The notes beneath the pieces were generated by a model, which was not told the origin of the DNA, ran no database searches, and worked only from the letters and a program-made list of their open reading frames with translations. A DNA stretch of 64,000 nt from the NCBI RefSeq assembly GCF_002288925.2, contig NW_022098044.1, positions 12,579,028 to 12,643,027 of the forward strand, in the 5' to 3' direction. Positions within the stretch are counted from its first letter, which is position 1; every line of letters starts with the position of its first letter. The position numbers and the translations under genes were made by a program. Of the stretch, positions 1 to 10,229 are shown piece after piece. The DNA comes from Delphinapterus leucas. Taxonomy: Eukaryota > Chordata > Mammalia > Artiodactyla > Monodontidae.

Positions 1-257
1 GGGCAGAAAGCACAGTTATTTTGAAGTCACAAAATTAAAACCTGAAGCAACAGTTCATTGAGTGGCCATGTATCTGTGTGTTACAGTCAAATAATCTACA
101 TTGATAGCCAGGCTAGCAGAGCAGCCTGTTTGAGGTCAGAAGTGGGCCACAGTGAAGGCACATTCCTCTAGACTGTATTGGCAATGAATAATATCAGACC
201 CGTGGCTTCAAGACAACTAGAAATCATACTGGAATGTGAATCACAATCATCATAATA

Positions 258-335
258 GGCGCTATTTACTGAGCACTTACTCACGGGGTGCCAGGTATTT
301 ATTGTGTGCTTGTGCTAATCTTTAAGCAATTATGG
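258..335 (-). mobile_element. MIR SINE fragment
   Basis: The stretch reads like the reverse of the MIR 3' half: a 'ttactgagcacttact' core, then 'gtgccaggta', then a degraded 'ctaatctttaagcaatt'. It is short and diverged. No duplication is readable at this age. Confidence 0.6.
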
Positions 336-406
336 AAGGTGCTCATTTTAGCATAGCCTCAAGAGAGCTTCCTTGTTTTCCCGGAAACAGCAGCAGCACT
401 GTGTTT

Positions 407-616
407 GTTTTTTTTTTTTTTTTTGCGGTACGCGGGCCTCTCACTGTTGTGGCCTCTCCCGTTGCGGAGCACAGGCTCCGGACGTGCAAGCTCAGCAGCT
501 ATGGCTCACGGGCCCAGCCGCTCCGCGGCATGTGGGATCTTCCCGGACTGGGGCACGAACCCGTGTCCGCCGCATCAGCAGGCGGACTCCCAACCACTGC
601 GCCACCAGGGAAGCCC
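407..616 (-). mobile_element. Cetacean CHR-1-type tRNA-Glu SINE
   Basis: On the minus strand the element starts with 'gggcttccctggtggcgc', carries a B-box-like 'gggttcgtgccc', passes through a GC-rich middle, and ends in 'gaggcccgcgtaccgca' plus an A tail, seen here as the T run from 408. The flanks repeat 'cagcactgtgttt' at 394-406 and 616-628, a 13-base target-site duplication. This body, with its 'agcggctgggcccgtgagcc' segment, is what I know as CHR-1, a whale/dolphin family. The open frames crossing it are accidental. Confidence 0.9.
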
Positions 617-1290
617 AGCACTGTGTTTTGAACCCAGATTGATTTGGCCTCATAGTTTGCGCTCTGGCTCTGGCTCATTTTATCTCTACAAGCCAGCCTG
701 TTAGTACAGCAGAAGATGATGACATCTGCTTTCTGGAGAGAGTGTGATTGGAGGTGTGATTGTGGCAATACAAGATGGAATCGATATTTCATAAATAAAG
801 TGATACCTGTCAGATCCTGCAGCCCCCTTAGCCCTTCCCGGTTGTGACTTACTGAGACTTGTGACTCTCAGAATCAGCCCCTCAAGTTGCCACCTTGCTC
901 TTGACTGGAGAAAAAATATAACCTGCCTCCTCCCATCAGTAAGTCAGGTCTTGAATTCAGTTGGCTGCCAGAAGACCCAGGTTTCCTCATGTCTATAGTG
1001 GGTCCTGGGTGCCCACATACTTGGTGAGCGACATCCGCCCCTGCATTCTCATCCATTTTACATAACAAGCTTCTCTATTTTACTTTATTATTCCCTGTGG
1101 GTCTAGAAAGTTGCCGGAATCCCAACTGAATCCTGTTCAAACCTGCCACACTCCCGGTGGGAGCTTTGCAGTGAACACAGTGATGGCCCAAACCATGCTG
1201 CTACTGTCCATGTATGGAGGCTACCCTCTGCCCCCTGGACTCCTGTGTAGGTCCCACCCTGGCAACTGCATGGAGTCATGGAAATAATTC
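617..1290. other. No recognised feature
   Basis: This is mixed-composition DNA without a convincing open frame. A polyadenylation-like 'aataaa' near 795 stands alone. A weak MIR-like phrase near 1040-1065 ('attctcatccattttacata') is too short to call. Confidence 0.5.
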
Positions 1291-1412
1291 AGCCTGGATT
1301 TTGAAATCTGGCACAGTTTTTTACTATCTGTGAAACCTGCAAAACTACGCAAGTTAATTTATCCAAGTCTCAGTCACCTCATCTGTGAAATGGAGATAAA
1401 GTAGTACTTTCC
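1291..1412 (+). mobile_element. MIR SINE fragment
   Basis: It follows the MIR core in forward order: 'aagttaatttatccaag', then 'cctcatctgtgaaatgg', then 'agataaagtagtac'. Its left edge is uncertain. Confidence 0.65.
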
Positions 1413-1417
1413 ATCAG

Positions 1418-1500
1418 AATTTATCGAGTATCTGTTGTGTGCCACATGCTGTCTTTTGTACATTATTACATTTCAACCTTCCAAGAACCCTACATTCCAG
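1418..1500 (-). mobile_element. MIR SINE fragment, opposite orientation
   Basis: The segment 'tttatcgagtatctgttgtg' followed by 'tacattattacatttcaacc' matches the reversed MIR 3' half. It lies right beside a forward MIR at 1291-1412, so two insertions or an old rearrangement are possible. Confidence 0.55.
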
Positions 1501-2430
1501 CTCCTTTTCTATTTCTTGGCTGAAGTAGGATTCTTCTATTCTGATGCTTTTTCTGATCAAAGGGAAAGTGTACTGTGTTCTTTGGTTACTGTGTTTTGAA
1601 CTATCCAACTGCCCTTACAAAGACTACCCAATGTAGTTGGGTTATTTTCTCTGGTTGCTCTCTTCCCCAGTCCCAGATCCCTCTCTCTTTTCACCAGTCA
1701 TGTTGAGCTGCCAGGGCACCTCACAACCATGATGTACAGTGAGCAAATCACAGCAGTCCATATGTGCTAAGCTAAGGGGATGAGATGTTACCCAGTAAAC
1801 AGTGATGACCATGAGTGATATTTTGAAGGATGGTGGATCAGTCATGAAGAGTGACTTACACAGTGAGATGTAGGTCCTGCCAGGGGGTGCACTTGTCATT
1901 AGCAGTGCTTCTGCCTTAGCTGCCCTAGATTATAGCACAGGAGCAATGACAAGCTTGCACACCTCCAGTGAGTCCCCAAGTGTGAGCCAGTAAAGGAATT
2001 TAAATCATATGATAAGTAGGAATCAAAATGTGCTCTCAAATAGCTGCTCTACGATATGCTAGGACAGAGTTTATAATTCTATGCTGTTGACAAAATATTC
2101 TGGTACTTGATAAGCTTAATAAAACAGTGGAGTCTATTGCTACTGCTCTACCACTAAAGCACAAGACTCCTCAGAACATATGCAGAGAATAAAAATAAGT
2201 GTTCATGCCTGAGAGTGAAAGAAAGCGTCCAGGGGTCATTCACTGGCATGGAAGACGCATTCCTCTCCAATATACTGACGCAAACCTATGTGGATGGCTT
2301 CTTTCCAAGGGTTGAAGGGTCCTAGTATGTTATTCAAGTCCTGGATGGGGAGGGGAGCCAGACTTATTACTGCATTTTTAAAAAACCACGTGCTTTTGCG
2401 GAAAGCTCAGGAAACTTGCCTTATTCTTGC
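1501..2430. other. No recognised feature
   Basis: I see no repeat family, splice-bounded frame or RNA gene here. The end (about 2440-2515) holds a weak reversed-MIR phrase, 'gagacttgcccaattcag', too degraded for its own entry. Confidence 0.45.
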
Positions 2431-2529
2431 TTTATCAGAGGGCAAATAGAAGCTTGGAAGGGGAAAGAGACTTGCCCAATTCAGTGCCTTGGGCAAGGCT
2501 GAAAACCAATGCCCTTTGTAAATGCATTT

Positions 2530-2800
2530 TATTTTATTTTCTTAAACATTTTGTTTGGAAATATTTCAAACTTACTTAAAAGTAGAGAGACTAGTACAGT
2601 GAACCTTCAGGTACTCAGCAGCAATTATCAGGATTTTTTGTCAATCTTTTTTTTTTTCCTCAGGATAATTTGAAGCAAATATCAAAGACCACATCCTTTT
2701 GCCCACAGTATTTCTTAGGTCAGTGCACTGTGAAAGATGCCTTTATATGACACTTTTATCCTTCAATAAAGGGAACAGTGAAGTGGTGCCTGTATTTTTT
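2530..2800 (-). mobile_element. Ancient L1 3' UTR fragment (L1M type)
   Basis: The phrases 'ttggaaatatttcaaactta', 'agtagagagactagtacagt' and 'ggataatttgaagcaaatat' follow a recurring old mammalian L1 3' UTR. The copy is heavily diverged and has no tail or duplication. Orientation is judged from the family layout and is less sure than identity. Confidence 0.5.
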
Positions 2801-3064
2801 TTTTCACTTAGTATGCTTATCTCTTATTTAATTGAACCTAACATAATTCAGTACACATTGGTTGGATCTCTACTATGGCCAGGAGCTGTGGATAATTAGG
2901 AAATAAATATCAGCAATTTACTATCTCTGTCCTCAACTCTATAGTTAAAAGCTAGGAAAATATATGGATAAGGTTTGGGGAACAGTCTTTCAAGTCCAAC
3001 AGGCAGTGGGATTGTTGTCATTTAGCTTGACTGCTCCAAGTCTCATATTCGTCAGGTCTAAGAT

Positions 3065-3530
3065 GAGGCTATGTGTCAGTTATCCATTGCCACAATAATG
3101 CTATATAGCAAACCACCCTGAACTCAGAAGTTTAAAACAGTAAGCATTTGTCATGATCATGAGTTTGCCATTCAGGAATTTAGGTTAGACTTCGCCAGAC
3201 AATTCTTCTGTTCTTCTCTGGGTTTACTGACATATGCGGGGATCCGCTGGCTATGGGCTTATCGAGGGAGGTTTCAGCTGGAACTACTGTGACAAATCAG
3301 CTCTTGTCCAACCATGGCTCAGGCATAGGTCAGAGGAGCCAGGGAGTGAACAGAAATACAAAAAGCCTTTTTCAAGCCTCTCCCTGGATCCCATTTGCTA
3401 ACATTCCATTGGTCATAACCAATTGCATGGATGAACCCACAGTCAAGCAGGGAGATGACGCTTTGTCCACAGTGGAAGGGACAGGGCTGCAAAGTTGCAA
3501 GGCAAACGGTGAGGATACGGGTGGGGAATA
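3065..3530 (-). mobile_element. Ancient LTR-like repeat, probably MLT1/MaLR
   Basis: The start 'gtcagttatccattgccaca' followed by 'agcaaaccaccctgaactca' and 'aagtttaaaacagtaagcat' is a widespread mammalian opening that I associate with reversed MaLR LTRs. A later stretch near 3400 ('ccattggtcataaccaat') fits the same family. The subfamily is not certain. The 92-codon open frame at 3253-3531 lies inside it and is probably accidental. Confidence 0.45.
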
Positions 3531-3559
3531 GGGGTCATTAATGTAATCAAATACATCCT

Positions 3560-3695
3560 AGGATTCTTACAGGACTTGCTGAAGAGGGTCACTATTGGGA
3601 TTAAATCAAATAGCGTTCTTAGAGAGCTTAGCATAGTGACTGGCAAATTGTAAGTACTCAGTAGAAGTCAGCTATTACTGTCATTATAATTATTG
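3560..3695 (+). mobile_element. MIR SINE fragment
   Basis: The order 'gggattaaatcaaatag', 'gagagcttagcatagtgact', 'gtaagtactcagtagaag' matches the forward MIR 3' half. Confidence 0.6.
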
Positions 3696-3754
3696 TCTTT
3701 ATTATTATTGTTAACATCTCCAGGTAAAGGGAAAAACAAAGTTCTGTAAGAACG

Positions 3755-3837
3755 TTTGGATTGGCCAAAAATTTCGTTCGGGTTTTTTCCATACCATCTT
3801 ACCAAAAACCCGAACAAACTTCTTGGCCAACCCAATA
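3755..3837. mobile_element. Palindromic mariner-type MITE
   Basis: Two arms of about 35 bases pair as an inverted repeat: 3755-3790 (containing 'ttggccaaaaatttcgttcg') and 3801-3837 (containing 'cgaacaaacttcttggccaa'), with a short spacer. The termini 'ttggccaaaaa' and 'ttttggccaa' are typical of cetartiodactyl mariner ends. It has no transposase, so it is non-autonomous. The expected TA duplications are not clear at either edge. Confidence 0.75.
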
Positions 3838-3844
3838 GACAAGG

Positions 3845-5635
3845 GAGACTCATTCTGACCTGGGCTGAGGAGGAAGATGGGTGCTTGGAACAGCATGAGA
3901 ATAGACTTTGAGGGATGGCAGTTTGAGTCTGGAACAAAACAAGAAACAAACACAAAAATTATAGACATTCCTTCAGAAGGAATAATTGACTTATATTCTT
4001 GTTTAAAATCCCTTCCAGGAGAATTAATTCTTCTGGATAAGACAATAGCATCATTCCCCCCACCCCGTCCCCCCCAACACACAGTGGGGCCTAAGGCTGC
4101 TCACTGACCCTTTACGGTTCTTGGTAGCAATGATATGAGGTAGGGCAGTGGGGACCAGTCTGGACCATGTGACAATGCTGGCCTCTGGGGCCAGGCTCTC
4201 AGCAGCTCCAACAGGGGGAATGAACTCTACAGGGTGACTTCCACGGAGCAGGCACTAAGGGGTTAGGCCTGTAGGGCAGATGCTGAAAGAGAAAGAGTGA
4301 TAAGGTTCTGGAAAAATGACCATCTTAGACTGGATTTGTCCAAATGCAGGCCCTGAGGTTTGAGTGTGAATGATTTATTTATTATGTGATCCCAGGAGAC
4401 ACTGTTAAGAAAGGTGAGGCTGGAAAGGGAAGGGGGTTAGTGAATAGAATGCAGCAGTGGGCACCTGGGGCTTAGTCCCAGTGGGGAGACAGCATGGAGT
4501 ACGCCCCAGACTTGTCTCACCCAGATATGGAGGGAGCAGGGGTCGTTATCCTCCTCCAGTCCATCAGTGAGTGGTTGTCGGATGCTCCCTGGCACATTGA
4601 TCTTGCCCTTCACCCGGGTCAAGCATATTCCAGTGGCTGGAGGCAAGAGTAACAGGCGTGGGGAGTATGATGCTTTTGTGTGAGCTTGGGGACCTTGGTG
4701 TGGAGGGGATATGGATGAGGCACCAACAGCCAGTCCATCCCCATCTGCAGACAGGATTTCAGTGGTGCTGTAAACCAGCCCTCTGCATGGACTGGCCTCC
4801 CTTTCTGCACCATTTCTTGTAAGTTCTATTTCATATTTCAAAGATATAAAATATGGTATGGGAGAATCGTGTAGATCTCCCCTCTACTTACTTTTTTTAA
4901 AAAAAATGGCTGCTAAACCTTTCCTGTCATCTGGAGCAGCGAATGAGGGAGGGGGATATAAGCCCAGACAGGGGGAGGTGTGAACATGACAGCAAACTCT
5001 AAGGGCTTATTCCCCCCACCGACACACTGAAGTTTTTGATTATGACTGAAAGGCATAACTAGGTGTGAAGAGTAAGTGGAAACTGTTAAAAAATAATCAG
5101 TCCTCTTTAAATAGACTCCCATTCTTGTGATCTCCATTTTTATTGTTTTTAGATTTACTCTAGGACATGAATCATTAGAATTATATCAAGTGGATCAATC
5201 TATTTATTTACAAAATATTTAGAGCAGTGAGTGTGCAAGGAGGGGAGGGGAGCAGGGCCAGAAAGGCATGTGAGCTTTTTCCAATGAGACTCTCTCAGCT
5301 CTAATCAAATAGATTGTTTTTGTTGAAAAACAAGCAAGGAAAAAAATCTTACAGAGATGATTGTATATTAAAACAAGGGAATTGTTTGTAGGGGTAACGG
5401 AGGTATAAAGCATGAATCATCACGAAAAGTATGAGAAATGTTAAGAATCCTAGACTAAAAATAGTCTCTTTGTCATCTTTTTTCTGTTGTGTTTTCTCTC
5501 CTTTGTCCCAGCTGGGTATTCTCTTCCTAGTGAAAAGATAGAGAGGGTCATCAGTGTGAACACAAGTTGAGAGGCAGTGATGCAGCCATAGGACCAAGAA
5601 TTGTAGCAATGCTATCAATTCAGCATTTTACAGTG
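3845..5635. other. No recognised feature
   Basis: This is ordinary DNA with several overlapping chance frames, the longest being 134 codons on the minus strand at 4437-4841. None has a recognisable domain or credible splice context. A C-rich, purine-poor stretch at 4055-4080 is the only compositional oddity. Confidence 0.45.
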
Positions 5636-5639
5636 TGTA

Positions 5640-5795
5640 TCATTTCAAAGATGTTAATTTATCAGGTTGTCATAGTCTTGAGGCAGGAAAGCTAGTAAAA
5701 TCCCTATTTTATAAATGACGCAACTGAGACTTGGATAAGTTGCATGAATATTTCAAAATCACACAGCTAGACAAAGGTAGGGAACCAGGGAAGGG
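5640..5795 (-). mobile_element. MIR SINE
   Basis: It contains 'ccctattttataaatgacg', then 'caactgagacttggataagt', then 'tcacacagctagacaaag', the reversed MIR core in the right order. Confidence 0.75.
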
Positions 5796-5799
5796 CCAG

Positions 5800-6685
5800 C
5801 AAGAAACATAATAAGGGGACCAGGCAGTATTCATGGCATTGTGTTTATGAGCCAGGGATATATATCTACTCTGACTCCTGGAAACCTGATATCTTAGAGT
5901 GACCATTCACTGATTAATTATACTCCCATACAATGGGGAAATAACAGGAACAGGACATAATCCTTTTTCTCATGGTTTTCTGACGTCAAGGGTGTGATAG
6001 CTCTATGGTGGCCTGCCAGAGCCCATGGACAGGGCAATCTGGAGTCCTGGTCCTGCAGGGTGCGATGGGATAATATTGATCAATTCAGTTTTTTAACCTA
6101 TTTCATGATGTGTTTCATCACATTGTCCCAGAGCAGAGCAAGCAGTTCAGATAATTAACTGGCTCTTGGGTGGGTGGTATATAGGAAGAAGAAACTGGGG
6201 TGGTGGATGCTCTGAAGTCCTGGAAGACAGGCAAAATGAAAAGCAAATCTGTCCACTGATTGTAGTAACCCAACTGCCAAGCTGGGATTTTAAGGGAGGT
6301 TTATCAAGCCTGGGGAGGGAGAGAAAGAACTGAGTAAGGCAGGAATCTACTCTTCAGAGGGAAATTACAGGACTGAACCAGTGACTCCAAGCTGGGTTGC
6401 ACTGGGGTAGGGTCTTGGAGCTCTGGACTTGGACTCAGTAGTAGAGTAGTGATGGGGAAGTGACAGAATTAACACTTGGGGAACAATGTCAAGCTCAATA
6501 ATTAGCCATAGAACACCATGATTCAGGGCCAATTTTCCATTAGGGAAACCTGGCTCACAATACTAAACAGAATCCAAATGGAGTTGTAAGAATGAGAAAA
6601 AAGTGTCTTTAGCCTTTTCTGTGTCAGTCACCACTTAGTATGGGAGTAGAGAGGAGGGATTGCTACTATGGGTCAGAATCTCTCC
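5800..6685. other. No recognised feature
   Basis: I see no gene or recognised repeat. Composition is average and no open frame is long enough to consider. Confidence 0.45.
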
Positions 6686-6689
6686 TTAG

Positions 6690-6850
6690 AGCTATGTTTA
6701 TGATCCCACTTGCTCCTTACAAAAGCCCTGCAAACTAGGATTTAACTCCATTTTCATTGAGGAAACTAAGGGCCAGAGAGATCATGAAATCACTCTTGGG
6801 ATACTTCTAATATTAATGGAAGAGTTGGGATGAGAACCCTCTGTCTAATG
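6690..6850 (-). mobile_element. MIR SINE
   Basis: It contains 'ctccattttcattgaggaaa', then 'ctaagggccagagagatcat', then 'agttgggatgagaaccctct', the reversed MIR core and 5' part. Confidence 0.7.
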
Positions 6851-8390
6851 ACAAATATCCCAATATTTCTACTCCATTGTACTGTTTGATAATAAACACA
6901 GTGAATTCAAAGGTGGGGTAAGGAGTGGGCCAACTGTGGGGTGATCTGGCAGAAAAAGACGAGGCAATCTAGGTGGTATGGGGAGAGGGGAGATGGCCTT
7001 TATTGGCAGGGGGTTGGGCCTTATTATCATCACCACCTTCTAAGCAATTAAGCTGCTACAGACCAATGGGCAACAAAACTGCACACATACCTTGGAGCCA
7101 TTACTGGTGTCACAAAATGCGAAGAGGTTGGATGGAGAGTTTGGGTAAATTGAGTAGATGGTCCCATCCCAGTTACAACCACAGGCCCTGGTTGAATTTG
7201 AGCATGGCATGAGTGGGTTGGCAGGGCTGACAGAGAGTGGGGAGAATTTCTTACCTAGAGATTCTCCCTTGCCTCCAGAGCCGTGCCAGTAAAATGTCTT
7301 CAATTTATACAGCCATATAAAGTGCTACGTTATTCCCATTTTGCAGACGATGGTCGTCACAGAAGTAGGTGCCCGATAAGTGGAAAACAACTTGTGTGTT
7401 CACATTAGAGGGCAGCTAAGTTGTTCAGATTCATTCATATGATTGTGTGGGTCATTTATTAAAATACTGTCTACTCAGAGCATTTATTTTTAGTAATGCA
7501 AGAAAATGTACATGCTATGGTAATAGGTGAAAACTGGTTTGGTTTCTAAAAGGCGATAGAAGATATGGGACAGAATCCAAAAAGAGAATCATTGCTTGTT
7601 CAGATATTACTGTTATTGGTTATAAAAATAATAATAGTAAATAAACCAGTCATAATAATTGCTAAAATAGATAATAAAGTACTGAATACTATGTATACAC
7701 TCTAATAGTAAAACACTAATTACTAAATGTATACTAAATAATATTAAATACTAAAATACATGGTAAAATATTACTAAAACAGAAAAATAATGGCTTAATT
7801 GGTATAATTTATGTAATTTATAAAGTAATTTTATCTATATCATTTTAATCTGTCTGCTGTGTATAGATAGGATGGTTTCACATCCAGTAAAACCCTGTAA
7901 AAAAAATTTCCAGAGATATCTTCTTTTAGACTGATTTTATAGTAGATGAATATAATATATAATAGAAAAAGTAATTCAGTTTTCTAATGATTAATCCATT
8001 CTGGATATTTTTCAATTTATATCCAGAAAATTAAATGAAAGCAACAAACGTACCTCAGGGATCACGTTAGGTGCTGATGGGAGATATGAAGATAAACAAG
8101 CTGTACCCCGAGCCCAGGAGAGACTTCCGTCTTTTGGAAGAGATGATATGGGAGTTCTTGGAAAGAAAAATAATTATAAATGATTTGAGTGATGGTTCAA
8201 GGCTGGTCTAGATGAGATGTCGCCAGGGAACTCACCAAGTTGATTGCTAACCACAGGTCTTCAGGCAAGAGAGAGAGCTGATTGAGTGCCATTGCATTAG
8301 TTAGGAAAGGCTTTTCCTGAGGAGTTGGGCTAGGATGTGGGAGTCCCAGAGCCTCCAGGCAGAGGTGGTAGACTACCCTCCTTTTGCTGG
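6851..8390. other. No recognised gene; AT-rich quasi-repeat inside
   Basis: A short MIR-like phrase lies near 7310-7350. From about 7610 to 7800 the DNA becomes AT-rich with repeated 'actaaat' and 'aatacta' words, a degraded simple repeat. The rest shows nothing. Confidence 0.45.
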
Positions 8391-8399
8391 AGTCTAACA

Positions 8400-8515
8400 G
8401 GCCAAAGTTCAAGTCCGTTTAATCACTTCCTAATGGGATGATTTGGGACAGCTTACCTCTTTGAGCCCCACTTCCTCAACTCTTAACCGGCGTGAAGCTG
8501 TGAGGATGAAAACCA
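8400..8515 (+). mobile_element. MIR SINE fragment
   Basis: The order 'gacagcttacctctttgagc', 'cacttcctcaactcttaa', 'ctgtgaggatgaaaacc' matches a forward MIR with a degraded centre. Confidence 0.55.
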
Positions 8516-9665
8516 GAGAGCTGCACGGTGAACCCTCCATAGATGTTGGGGTCCTTTCCCTCATCCTTCCCTCTTTAGCTGGGGCCATAGGTAAGCAGGG
8601 TACTATGAATCAAGGCTCCACAAATCATATAAAGACCTCCCGGACAGGTAGTTGAGCTGGGATATTACACTTGGGTTTCTGTTTTCTAAAACTTGAAAAG
8701 ATCCTACAGGGAGCAGTTGGAGGTAAGGAAGAAGAGCATGGGCAGGTTCTGGGCTAAGACCACGGCAGGTGAGCCGGGTTCCGGCAGTACACTGATCTGC
8801 AGGTGACTTCTCTGGGCATTAATTTACCGGAGGGGAAGAAGCTATGTAGGAAGATGGTGACTGGCAGGCATCTGAGGGAAGAGCTCCCTCGGGGGACATC
8901 TGGCATCTGCCTTCTAGCCTAGGTCCACAGACTGGTGTTGGAGCTCTGTGCAAAGGGGTGCAAGCAGAAGCTGAGTGAGCTGTTTTGGATGGAATCCTAA
9001 GAATTATGGGAACAAGGGAGCATAGGCGCCACTGCTCACAGACCCCCAAACTTGCTTGACATGACTGACAAAATACAACGAGCCTCTCCCATTCACAGCC
9101 AAATGCCATGCAGCTCTGGTGTCTTGAGGGCTTCAGGGAGAGGTGCCAGTCTCAGGTGGGCATGAAACCTGATGGGCAAGTCAGGCCTCATGGATGTCCT
9201 GCTGGCAGAATGGACTGCTTCGTAGGCACAAAGCAATGCTGGACACACGTCGGGTTACTAGGGGAGTGCTTCCCAAGGTACAGAGGGCCAGTGGAGCAGT
9301 ATTTTTATTATTATGGCTCCATTTGATCCCACAAATAGATGACGTCAGATCCCTTGACCACAGTGGGACAAATAAAGGCCCGAGCAGGCCCTGGCACCCC
9401 TCTTTCTAGTCCCCACCCCCAGCACACATAGAGAAGCGCATGCACATGGCTGGTCTGTAGCCTGGAGACATGTGAAAAGGTTGTCTCCACATGCTGGTTT
9501 TCCAGGTCTCGTGAAGCCAACAGGCCATGGTTGCCAAGTGCTGCAAACAGCAACATCTTTGATCCCAGGAAGGGAAAAATCTCTAGACTATATTTGTTTT
9601 GAAAAAGTTTAGCAGCCTTATATAGGTCAAGGGTGGTGAATGCCACTCTAAAGGCATTGAAAGGC
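8516..9665. other. No recognised feature
   Basis: A 119-codon minus-strand frame (9311-9670) and a 96-codon one (8819-9109) cross here. Neither resembles a known family and neither has clear splice or promoter context, so I treat both as chance. Confidence 0.45.
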
Positions 9666-9669
9666 ACCA

Positions 9670-10180
9670 ATTTCTTTCTTCCCTTTTATTTAAATTTTTG
9701 AGTGCTTTTTAATTCTTTTTCGGTAAAAATAATGCATGCTTATTATAAATAATTGAAAAGTACAGAAATTACATAATTAAATAAATAAAACATGATCCTA
9801 AATCCCAGAAAATGACAGTATTTTGATGCACATCCTTCCATGCACACATAGCTATATATTTTACACAAATAATGTCATACTGTTGCCTGCTCTTTTTTGT
9901 TTTTAATCCCACTCACCAGTATGAAAGGTTATTTTCCCATGTCATAAATACAAATCCACATCATATTTAATGGAAGCTTATTATTCCACTTCATATATAC
10001 ACACTATAATTTGTTTAATCAATCCTATTCTTACAAAACATTTAGCTAGCCTTATAAAGTTTTCAAAAATTATGGACAAAGATGAGATGGACATCCTGGG
10101 CAAACTTCTTTGGCTCTTGTTTGGTTATTTTTTTACATTACATTTCTAGAAGTAGGATTGTTGAGTAAAAGCGTATGTAC
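9670..10180 (-). mobile_element. Ancient L1 3' end (L1ME type)
   Basis: Several phrases follow the reversed 3' region of old mammalian L1s: 'ttattataaataattgaaaa', 'ttgatgcacatccttccatg', 'tggaagcttattattccact' and 'tctagaagtaggattgttga'. The copy is strongly diverged and truncated at both ends. Confidence 0.6.
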
Positions 10181-10187
10181 AATATTC

Positions 10188-10223
10188 TGATACATGAGAG
10201 TGGTTTGATACATGAGAGTGGTT
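10188..10223. repeat. Perfect tandem duplication, 18 bases x 2
   Basis: The unit 'tgatacatgagagtggtt' occurs twice with no gap, 10188-10205 and 10206-10223, at the edge of the old L1. It looks like a recent local slippage event. Confidence 0.9.
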
Positions 10224-10229
10224 TCAATC

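Noticed and set aside
407..616. tRNA gene on the minus strand
   Set aside because: Box A/B-like words are present because the SINE derives from a tRNA, but no full cloverleaf with an acceptor stem is visible.
3253..3531. 92-codon plus-strand frame
   Set aside because: It lies in an ancient LTR-like repeat and has no related protein that I recognise.
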